Shown: positions 23,217 through 35,300 of the stretch, one piece after another
How the letters are laid out: every line of letters starts with the position of its first letter
Numbering within the stretch: the stretch's first letter is position 1
Origin: Piezodorus guildinii
Lineage: Eukaryota; Arthropoda; Insecta; Hemiptera; Pentatomidae
Assembly: GCA_023052935.1 (NCBI GenBank)
Contig: CM041292.1
Span: 175,310,400 to 175,374,399, forward strand
Direction of reading: 5' to 3'
Length of the DNA stretch: 64,000 nt
The notes under the pieces: generated by a model
Seen by the model: the letters and a program-made list of their open reading frames with translations, nothing else
Database searches by the model: none
What the model was told of the DNA's origin: nothing
Position numbers and translations under genes: made by a program

Positions 23217-26200
23217 TTATTTATTTATTTTTTACAATAATACTTTGTATTACGAAACTATAAAAATCTTTAAAGATCGACAATATTAAAAAAGTTACTT
23301 ATGCTTGCACCCTGACAATTTTTAAAATACTGTAGTACACCTGTCGTTTTGAGAATTTACTTTAGATGTAAAGTTTCATTACCTCAAATTTGTTATTATT
23401 CAAGAAAAAATGTGTTAAAATTAATTTGAGATTGTAAAAATAAACAAGTACTCACTATAACAAGTTTATTATAACAAAAACTGAAATTAAGATTTGTAAT
23501 CCTGTCTAAATTTGTTTTTAAAAATACTCTGGTTGTACGCCTGTCGTGTTGAGAATAGATGTTAGATGTGATTTTTTTAAACCAAAATATCTATTAAAGT
23601 ACTAACTTCAAAAAAGTGTGTTTTTAATAAGGAAATATTTCTATGAAGGATCGTAATATAAAATAAATTATTGTTTGGCAGTAGGCTAAGGGCAGGGAGG
23701 TAAAGTAGCACCCTTAATGATTTAATTTAGCTCATTAAAGTTATTGATAGTCACTAGTACTATACTGATGATTACTAATTTGCATCTGAAAACTACACTA
23801 CTCACATATTAGCCAGTTCAGGTGAAAAATTCCAAAGTTTTAGGTTTTATTAGAAATATGGAAATATTCGAAACAACCCTTATCATATGATAATGTAATA
23901 AATAAAATTAATCTTATAGACCCAGCCACAACTTATAAGAGATGTGATTCCCTGATAACTCGGTTATTATTGATGATAGAGAAAAAATGTAAGGTTTTCT
24001 GGAGTCAGGAAATATTATTTGAATGAAAATCGAAAGAAAAGAAAAATAAATAGTAAAGAACTATAATAAAAATCCTTTTGGTTTATTATTTTATAATGAA
24101 CCTTTGGAATCGAACAACAACAAAAAAAATCATAAAATTTGAAGGCTTACGTTTCAAGATACGTAAAACCCGAATAACGAATAAAAAAACCCTGCTACAG
24201 AGATCACCTAGCCTCCTATGCTATAGGTCACGGGTTCAAACCCGCAGTGGTCCTAGGATTTTTTAATGGGAGTAAACACTCCTTAGTTATACCGTCCTTA
24301 AAAGGTGGACGTTAAAAGGGGGGGACGTTAAAAAGTGGCCCGAGACTGTGCGATGTCAGGTACTCCTTAAAGATCCCTATCTTAATAAAACCTGGATAGG
24401 CAAAATTTAGGGCTCCCACTGTAGCATCGTCCGATTAGCCACTACAGCATAAAGTGACGTTAAATAAATAAACAAACGAATAAAAAAAAACCGTTTGTCC
24501 GAATTAATAAATACCAAAAATATGTATAGAGCTTTAGAATTAGTAAACCTATTATTGCTAGTCGATAGAGAATTAAATTTTCTCCAAAACTAAAAAAGAA
24601 TCATTGAAATTGGTTCAGAAATAGCAGATATATGGCGTTTTGAAATTAGCAGTGGTGGTATACCATTTCCCTTTGAATTATTTATTGCTTTTCATATTAG
24701 TTAATTAACTCCCACGAAAAGCAATTGCACAAATAGGCAAATGCCTGTAAATAGCTTTATAAACAGTTATACCCTAATATAATTATTTGCAAATAATAAA
24801 TCATTGTGTGATAATTTGTAGCGTTTTATCATTTCATAATAATATCTCGTTATTGTTTTTTTGTTCAAATTTAAATCAGAAATATCCCGTAAAATAAAAA
24901 TAACTAAGTTTCATTATCCCAAATTTATTATTATTCAAGAAGAAATGTGTTATAATGGCTTTTGAGATTGTAAAAATAAACAAAAACTAGCAAAAAAAAG
25001 TTTATCATAACAAAAACTGAAATTAAGATTTATGGTCCAGTCTTAATTTGTTTTTACAAATACGTCAAGCAAAACAAATATTAAATGAAAATTACAAGCG
25101 ACAATTATGAGACAATATTTTATAATTATGTTTTTAAAAACATTAGGTTTCGTTCAGGAATAATGATTGAGTCACTAGACAAAAGTCAGCCTCTATGGTG
25201 ATTCTTTTCAAGGTCCTATTCAAACCGTAACGACAGTTGTGCCATGAAGAATTGTGTTACTCTTTTGAAATGTTAAGGAAACAGAAGGAATCTATAGAAG
25301 TATTTTCCCTAATCATCCATGACTAATCGATTTTTTTTTTAATCTTCCTTTAATGCCTATATGAAAAACGTCGTAGTGTGTGAAATTTGATTCTTTTCTC
25401 TGTAGCAGTACTGGCGAGAACTCGAGTAATATATTTTTGCAAGAAGGGCGGGCAAGGTTTATTATGGTTTCTCGTGCCAAATACTATCTAAATGTCCCGT
25501 AAAATTCAGCATTCAGATAAGAGTGCTTAAGGTAATATTTAACATTGTAATTATAACAGTCCTCTCTATATTTAAGTAAAATGTGCATTCAGCTACATTT
25601 CAGGTGGCAATATAATTAAAAAAATAATTTTATTCAAAGTTTTTTTTAACTCGATTTTCTCTTATCTCTCGGTCTTTTTACTTCTTTGTGCTCTCCATTT
25701 GTGTTTCACAGATTTTTTAATGAAAATATTTACCTGGTAATCTAATAAAACTAGAGCAACCAATAATACACCCTTTCCTAACTTGGTTAAAACAATGTAC
25801 TGAATTTAAAATTTTATCATTTCAGAATATCTAATACTTATTTAATATATTAATATTTGGGATTACTTGTAGCTGGGTGGCTAGCACAACAACCTCATAT
25901 GCCAAAGGTCACGGGTTCAAACCCGCAGGTGGTCCTAGGAATTTTTAATGGGAGTAAAAAATCCTCAGTTATGCCATCCTTCGGAGGGGACGTTAAAAGG
26001 TGGTCCTGAGCCTGTGCAATGTCAGGTACTCGTTAAAGATCCCTATCCTAATAAAACCTGGATAGGCAAAATTTAGGACTCCCACTGTAGCATCGTCCGA
26101 TTAGCCATAGTAGCATAAAGTGACGTTAAATAAATAAACAATATTAATATTTTAAATTAAAGATGAAGATGAAATTCAATTAAACTGAAAGTCCTTCACC

Positions 26201-26357
26201 ACTTTATTGATAATAAACAACTTTTCGCCTTAATTAGCAACCTTCGGATACATTTTGGGGGTTGGAAATAAAAAAAAAAATAAAAAAAATGCAAAAATAT
26301 GTTTTTGTGAAAAAATAAAAACACAATAGGGCCTATTTTCATACCTACTGAATAAAT

Positions 26358-26389
<32 letters not shown>

Positions 26390-29300
26390 TCGACTATAAA
26401 ACAGTGACACAAAATTTGTATATAATAGATTTTGCGAACATAATCAAATTTCAATACTAAGGTTATCCAGAAAGCTATGAATTGTTGTTCGGATTCATGG
26501 TGTTTATATATATATGTATATATATATTCCAATACTATGGTTATCCAGAAAGCTATGAAGTGTTGGCCATGTAGGTCCTGGTCCTCCACGGTGTAATCTC
26601 CTGGGAGATTACACTTATGTTTCTCGATGCATTTTGTAGTGTAGGGTCATCACTCCCTATGCCTAATTTTGTGAGTGGCTACCATTTGGCTGACAGGCTC
26701 ATAAACCCGGGGAAAAGGTTGTGAGTAAATCCCCATTTAATTACATCCTTATAAAAGTCCAGCCGGAAGTGGGATTCGAACTCACAACCTTTAGCATGAG
26801 AGACAAGCGCGCAAGCCACTCAGCCATGGGCTCCTCTTCTTTTTTTTTAGTGTTCAATAACAACAATGAAATATTTTTAACTATTTATTAAATTTTTACT
26901 ATTTAATTATTTATTAGTCACTATTTCATTGTTTTTCTTTCACCCACCGCCACCCAGGATAATTTCCTTCTGAATCTCTCTATGGTAAACTACTGATATT
27001 TCTTACAAAAGTTTTATGTTATCATTTAAATCTTGAAAATTTTTTAAATGATTTAGGCACCTAACTTATTTTTAAAGTTTACCACTAACATATGGTTCCT
27101 TATTTCAAATTGATTCAAATTTTAATTTTGCAATAATCAGGGTCTGAGAAATGATTTGAGGGAACAACGGGGAATTAAATCATAATATGCCTGAAAGGAA
27201 TAATTATGCTAGAGACTGTACTTTGCTAATAAATCAAAAAAAATTTTTAACACTTGACATTCCTCAAGACTCTCACATCTCATTCCTCAACAATTTATTT
27301 CTTTTTACATGTAGTGTTTAGAGAAGTCTGTTTTTAGTACATTTAATGTATATGTATATGTACATAAGAAAATAGCCATTTATTATAATATTAAATGTAT
27401 CTCGAAGAGTTGAGGAAGTAAAATTAACATAAAAATGTTCTTAAATTAGATTATTTTATAAAATCATTATGGAGTTTCCTTCGATTGATATCAAACCTTA
27501 GCCAGCCAACAAGGACGCATCAGGACCCATAGTATCCTTCATATAGTTTCATAATTTGTTTTCAGAAACTCTAAGTGAGTAAAATTTGAAAAAGCCCTCC
27601 ATTTTATTTACTTTTGGGGAAAAAAAAAAGAAACCCAACAGAGGCTAAAATGATTAATGAATTGCTTTATAAGATTTTTTTTTACAGTCTCCCTAGAAGC
27701 TCTTACATCTTACAATAATATTCCTGCTAAATATGGCTTTATTCTAATTTTCTAATACAATATTCACTTGACATATTTTAATTAAAAACTATATTTAATC
27801 TGTACCTGTTTTTATTGTATTGTTGTATTTATTATTAGTCACTAGTTTGCTGAAGGAATATACATTTTTTTAAGTACATTATTTATTATTTTTGGGGACT
27901 TATGCACCAAAATAAAAATTATTTTTTTATAGTACACAGCATGAAGATATTTCAGGTGGGAGTGAGGAAAAAAACAGTGAAATAGATTCAACAATTTTAT
28001 GTCACTCTTCCACTCACATTGTAGGTCTTCATATTTAATCGGTTCAACAACTAATTTTCAACTTTTTCTATACAACTATTTTTATCAATGCACTGAAAAA
28101 TTGGTGTATTACGGTTTCTTAATCCACAAATTTTTATTATATTTTCTTCGACATACTTTCTTCTTTTTAATTAAGTAGTATATCTTATATTATATTAGTT
28201 ATGATTATAATATTAATACTAATATTATTTCTTTAAGTTGTTATTATTACATATGTTTTTAGACCTACATTTTATTTATTTTTGTGTCTTTTTATGCCTA
28301 ATGGAAGCCTACAATGTTGGTCGAAACGTTGGCATTAAATAGTTAAAGTTATTTCACTTTTTTTCTTGAGTCCCACTCTAGCTATCATCCTTCAGAATTT
28401 CCCCATAGTCAACTATTATTAATCATTTATATTAGAAGTTAAAATAACTTTGCAGTCGTCAATAGTTCTGTGAACAGATTTTCCTTTAAACCAAGCCAGA
28501 ATATTTAATTAGGCATAGCAATGCTCTTAATTTCTTAAAGTGAACCTCCTGTTCTCATTTAATCTCAAGACAAAATAATTCTTTCATTCATAAAATGATG
28601 AGAAAAATGTTTAGTATTACTTACTAAATTGATAATAATATTAATTGTTATTTAATATTAATTATTATTTGTAATATCTATCAACTGTTTTCAGGGAACT
28701 ACTTTTCCAGCCCTGAGTACCCTCCTTGCACAATGGGCACCACCACTGGAAAGAGCTAAATTAGGTTCTCTTGTTTTTGCTGGTAAGCTATCACTAATTT
28801 ATTTCAAATAAGATATAATTTAAAAAAAAAACAGTTATTGTTTTTCCAGTGATAACATAAAATTGCTCCTATAAAATCCCAATTACTCAACTTAAAATAA
28901 CTTGGTATTGGTTACATAGCTTAGTGAATCTATATGCAAAATGCTTTAGAACAGTTCAAAGTATCTTCTATGGTTCTAAGGCTTTTTTATTTTCAAAGAG
29001 AACTGACATCAACGACGGACTGCATTTTTGGCATACTGTTGATTTGTCACTGTTATTCCTCGTTTTATATCATAAAACAGATATTAATAATATAGTTAGT
29101 ATTTATATTTTGCTGAAGGAGTTAAATTTGTTGTTACTCATAGTGATCAAAACTGTTTTTTGTATCCGGTCATCTGGGTACTTTTTACTGCCATCTTGGA
29201 TTTCAACCAGATCATGAATGATGGATTATATAAATTATTGCTCAACACTAAACATTAAACCACTTTGGCGGGGACTAAAACATTAAGCTTGAGAACATTT

Positions 29301-32300
29301 TGATAAGTTACATTAATTATAAATCCTTCCTATGATTCAAATATTTTTATATATTGGGTTGCCTAAAAAAATAATTCAGAATTTTGAGTTTTCATGTTTA
29401 TGTTTACAGAATCAATCATTAGTATTAATGTCAACATTCATTAATCTTCTTCCAAATGATAATGTTTATTTACCTCTGTAGAATTTTCTGCTTGGAAATC
29501 ATTCATTCTTTACTAAGATATCAATGATGTGATATTAGTATAATTTTTTTTTATGAGTTTAAATTCAGGGTGGTGTTAAATGCAACCGGTCAGAAATTGG
29601 CTATAATGAAAGCACCTTTGGTCAATCCAAAAGAGCCAGCCACTTTTTTGCAGGACAACCCTCGGCCACATGTCTCACATGTGACATCACAAAAAGTGTC
29701 AGTGGTTGGAACTTTGCCACATCTACCCTAATTTCCAGACATCTCCTCTATAGATTATTGTTTTTTTAAAACATCTATACCATTATAAAGGGATTGAGCA
29801 CTAGTCTACTGTTTTCCGGGTCCTGGGATCGAATCCCGGCTATGGTAGGATATTATTTATTCTGTTATTTTGCCCAGGGGGACAATCCTAGGGTATGGAG
29901 ATCCCCTGAGGGTAACCCAGCCTCTTTAAAGTGGGTATCCAAAAAATAGGGGGAAAAACTGACGGCTGAGTGTGATCTCGGCCCAGTCACCTCATTGCAT
30001 GTCCGTTGGCCAAGAAACAGTGCGAATCTCTATATGTACTGAGACCAAGGCCCTATATGGGTTGTAGAGGAATAAGTTTTTTTTTTTCTGTTTCTATAAC
30101 ACTATTTAAGGGACAACAAATATAATTAGCTAATATTTTTTCAGAGTTAATCAATTCCAAAGATGGGAAAGTCTACTCCGAAGGAAAGGAAAAGTTGTCA
30201 ACACATTAATAAAAATGTATTTTCAGTAGGAAAAACTGTTTTGATAAGTAGTTGTAAATATTTCTTTTTAAACAAAGAAGAAACTTTATTTATTTACATA
30301 ATATTTACAATATACACTCAATACAAATATGTTTGGTTTCATGATTTCAGTGAACCTTTTTTCATGATAACAGAGTTTCAATCATCCTTTGAATTTACTA
30401 ATTATCATACAATATTTTGTTTAAGATAGTAGGAAAAGTAACACGAAAAAACCTACACTATATAAATTACAATTTTTTAAACAAAAATCCTGCATTATTC
30501 CCTGGAAAACCCAACAAAAAACAGCATAATTTTTTGAAAATAATCAGTGTTTTTCTCTATGAGTTAAAGTGTTGTTAGGCTTGTGTAGGTGTCCAAATTG
30601 GAACTGTGCTAGCTTCAGCCATTTCCGGCTTCATCCTAGCCTACCTTCCATGGCCTGCGGTCTTCTACGTCTGGGGAGGAGTCGGCATGGTTTGGTTCAT
30701 CTTCTGGTGTCTTCTGTGCTACAATGACCCCTCGTCGCATCCTTTCATATCTGAGTCTGAAAAGGAGTATCTTTCTAAAACTATTGGGGCGACAGAAAGG
30801 GATAAGGTATATATAGAAAAATACAATGATATTGTTAAAATAATAACCTTAATACTATTATTTTTTTAATTATATTTACCCAAAAAGTCAGGAACTATTT
30901 TCAAGAAATGACTAAACCAGTAGAGAATATAATTACGACTGAATTGTTTCTTATTTCTTTAGAATGTTGGAGGAACTCCATGGAAAGCAATTTTGACATC
31001 ACCGGCTGTTTGGTCTTTGACCATCGCTGAAATAGGACATGACTGGGGACTGTACACAATGGTTACTGATCTTCCCAAATATATGAATGATGTCATGCAC
31101 TTCAAGATATCACAGGTAATTAAATATAAAATATGAACGTACATAAAACAATTTTTTTTAAATATAAACATTGTCTGTGATACTGACCACTGTTTCTTTT
31201 CAGGTATGCTTTGGGATTCCACTTCTTTAATAATATGTGATCAAAATTGAAGTTAATTATAATAAATATATTCCATTTACATTCATAAGTATTAAGGACA
31301 GGATTAATACAGAGAGTCCAAAAATCTATTTAGTATGTTAGGTATATTTAACATTCATAGTACTTAAGGTTTAACTCCTTAATTCAGTTGAGTATGTATT
31401 GGATGTGTGTTTTATTCATGCTGTACATATTCAACAGTTGTATATCTACACTTGTACAGATCTATGTGTTTCAAGTTCATTTTAAGTGTATGTGTTTTTA
31501 TATATGCACATAAATATATATTAAGTAGCTTGAAAAAAAATTAACTTTTGACTGTGAAATTTATGGACAAAATTTCTCTGTTTAACTTAAAAAGCAAAAG
31601 TACTGTTACTGCAATATAAGTCTAGTACCTAGAAATAAAAAAGTTTTAGAGTCAAAATCAGTGTAAGTATAAGCTAAAAATCATAGACTAAAAAAATGTT
31701 CAATGATTTTATTTATATTGATTTATTCTTCTTTAGAATGGAATTTTATCAGCACTTCCATACCTGGTTATGTGGCTGGTTTCAATAGGGATTGGATACG
31801 TTGCAGATAAAATTCACCAACGGCAATTAATAGGATTAACTAATCTTAGAAAGATTCTGGCTACAATAGGTAAGTTGGAATCAATTAGGTTTAAGCAAAA
31901 TAAATAGTTACAATAGTAACCTAATGTAGTTACATCGATATTCATGAATAATTAAGGTAAGAAATCAAAGAAAATAAAGTGATGCACTCGAATATTTAAT
32001 AAAGTTACCAATTCAAATGTTGAGACATTTACATCCTTGCTAACTTTTTCTGTTATTCTTTGCTTATGAAAACATAACAGTTAAAAGCAATGTACTTTAG
32101 AAAATAAAAATTATACCAGTGTTGTGGGTGCGATCAATTCAATTTTTATTTAACTGGATCAATTATCCACCTCATATTTTCCCCTCAAATACAACTGATT
32201 TTTTAGGATTTAATTAGATAAGCACTATGAGGAAAATAACCACAACTGCTCATCAATTGTAAATGATGTATGCTTATGACTAAGCAGAAACAACTTAATC

Positions 32301-35300
32301 ATCAGGAAAACAACACATAAAATGAAATATTAGTTTTGATATATATATATATATTTTATTTTTTTTTTTTCATGTGGCGTAAAATTTAACTGGGAATACT
32401 TGAAGATTTTTTTTGTAGTTTTATGCATTAAAGGATTTAAATAAAATCAAACTAGTAAGTGCAATACTCGATAGAGAGATGAAAAGAATTTTTTTCTATC
32501 ATAAAAATATAAACAGTAAAAAGTTAAAAAAAAAAATTAAAAAGTAGACCACAAAACACATTTCAGACCTAGACCTTTAAAAATTGACTTTGTGTTAAAA
32601 AATGTGGAGTTAAGTTCATTGTTAATTTTTGTGTATATGTGTACTTTGGTAAAACTCCATAAATATTTTTTCCTTGGCTTTTTTGTAAATTATTAATTTA
32701 CAATTTTTTTACATCATAGAAATGTAAACAGTAAAAAGTTAAAAAAAAAAATTAAAAAGTAGACCACAAAACACATTTCAGACCTAGACCTTTAAAAATT
32801 GACTTTGTGTTAAAAAATGGAGAGTTAAGCTCATTATTAATTTTTGTGTATATGTGTACTTTGGTAAAACTCAATAAATATTTTTCCTTGGCTTTTTTTT
32901 TTTTTTTAAATTATTAATTGTTAAATTAATGACATGTCAACCATTAACCATATTTCTGAACACGGACCTTTAAAAACTGACCTTAATATAGATTTCAGTT
33001 AATTTTTAGTTTTTGTATTTCAGAGGATGGGTCTGTTGGAAAGGCCAAGAAACGTTCTTCTTATAACACTTCTTCTGCATCCAACTTACTCATCAAATCT
33101 TAATTTATTTTTTAGTTATTTTGGTAAAATGTTATTTTATTCATTCTAGTCTAATAAATGTTGATTCAGAATTGTATTCATCATATGCATTTCTTGTATA
33201 TTTCATGTGCATACACTTCAACAATTTAGAATTCAAAGATAAAATAATTTAGTTTTGACTATCTTTAAAACACTATTATCTTGCCCGTAAAGTATTTTTA
33301 ATTATGACTAATTTTCATTACAGGTGCTGTTGGTCCAGCTATTGGTGTTATTCTGGCATCATATGCAGGTTGTGACAAAACAATGGTTGCTGTACTTTTC
33401 ACCGTCGGAATGGGTTTCATGGGCTTTTGTTATGCCAGCCTTCGAATTAATTCCCTCGACTTGAGCCCAAACTTTGCTGGGACTCTCATGGCCATTGTAA
33501 ATGGATTAGGTTCAGTTTCAGGAATGGTTGCACCATTAATTGTGGGAAAATTAACCCCAAATGTAAGTATAATGGTTTAAGAGGTGATGGGTTTGTCATT
33601 ATTCCCCAGGGACCGGTAATCAACTGCTTTTAACTTCAACGTACCTATGCAGGGTGTCTATAAAAGTCTAGTCATGTTGTACGTGCAGATACTAGATTTC
33701 AAGAGGAACAAAAATGTCCATATGACCCATAGGCTGATCCTCAACGGCTAGAGAGGAAAAGCAAATTTTGTGTTTTTTGCAGTAATCCATGGTTTTCATG
33801 AGAAAAATATATCTATTTGATGTATTCGCACAGAAAAATAAGTGATACCAAATGAAAGAAGAGAAAGTTTCTCAGAAGGTTAAGAAGCCAAACACTCAAA
33901 ATAGGAAAGTAAAGTGTCACACAACGTCATTAAATTTTAATATTTCCAAGTATATACTACTATATTAGGTGGCATATAGGGTAATAAAGTAATTATCTTG
34001 AAATATACATTTATTTATAGAATAACACATATTATTATACATAAAACTTTGGTACAGTATGGCATTGTTATTATCGAGAATACTGAGGTTCTATTTACCA
34101 CATAATATTACATATAGGTACCTTTGGATATAACAGCAAAATTTCTTTCCTGCTTGACCCCCAACTTCCTCCGTCCGTGTTGGACTTCCCATTCTCTTGC
34201 CTAAAACCTTTATGGGGGGTTTAAACGCTTACAGGAGCAAGACTTTAAAACAGTAGGGAGGTGCACAAGATGCTAACAATTAAATATAAATTAATGAAGT
34301 ATTAATATAAGATTCTTATATAATACATATGACAATATTACTCTAATGCCACCTATAAATATACTTTCAATGAACTTATACATTTTTGCTAATTAAATTG
34401 ATAATACCAATAGTGAATTAATAAAAAAGTCCCCACAAGCTGGATGCCATAAAATACTATGTTCAGTGGCATAGAAGGTAATAAAAATGATTAACTTAAA
34501 ATATACATTTATTTATAGAATAACACATATTATTATACATAAAAATTTGGTACAGTATGGCATTGTTAATATCGAGAATACTGAGGTTCTATTTACCACA
34601 TAATATTACATATAGGTACCTTTGGACTTCCGATTCTCTTGCCGTCCGGGCTCGGACCCCCCCAGGTACTCCGCTATCCCTGCTGTACCAGTGGAGGGGT
34701 CTATTTTTTGTATAGCCCTTCTAAGAAGCCTTCCTGCTTGTCGCCTGGAAACTGCTCTATTTTGTACAATTCAAAAATATTTCTTCACCTCCCAGTATTC
34801 TCGATACATAGCAATACGGTGAATAGTTTTATTGGGAACAGCTTTTTATCATTTCTCAATTCATTGTTTGTTTGACATAGCAGCCCTCTTATCTAGTTGG
34901 ATCTTATTTCTGATGAAAACCTTGGATATGAGCAAAAATTTCAAAATTTGATTTTCCTTCCTAATCATTGAAGATTGTACTATAGATCCTATGAACTTCT
35001 TTGCTTTTCTTGAGGTCTAGTATCTGCTCCCACAATATGATTAGACATATATGAGAGACGTTGTATATGAAATAAATAGTAAAAGATTGCATTCCAAAGA
35101 CATTTTCGAATTCGTGTTTTAAATTGAAATACACGTTTTAGAATCCTAGGAGTCCAAATGACTAAGTCCCAAAAATACGGCTGTTTATGGTAAGTCTAGC
35201 TCTAAAACGAGAAGTTGTATAAACTGAAATTTCATATTTAAGACAAATATGTCCCTGGGACGTTACAGCAACATTTTCACCAAAATTGATTGACTATAAA

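Noticed and set aside
25859..25940. tRNA gene
   Set aside because: A and B boxes are present, but the sequence is followed by a conserved tRNA-unrelated body and is flanked by a target duplication, so it is a SINE. The same applies to the S2 and S3 heads.
26230..26589. 119-codon minus-strand frame
   Set aside because: It is translated (TA)n and A/T runs. No real protein composition.
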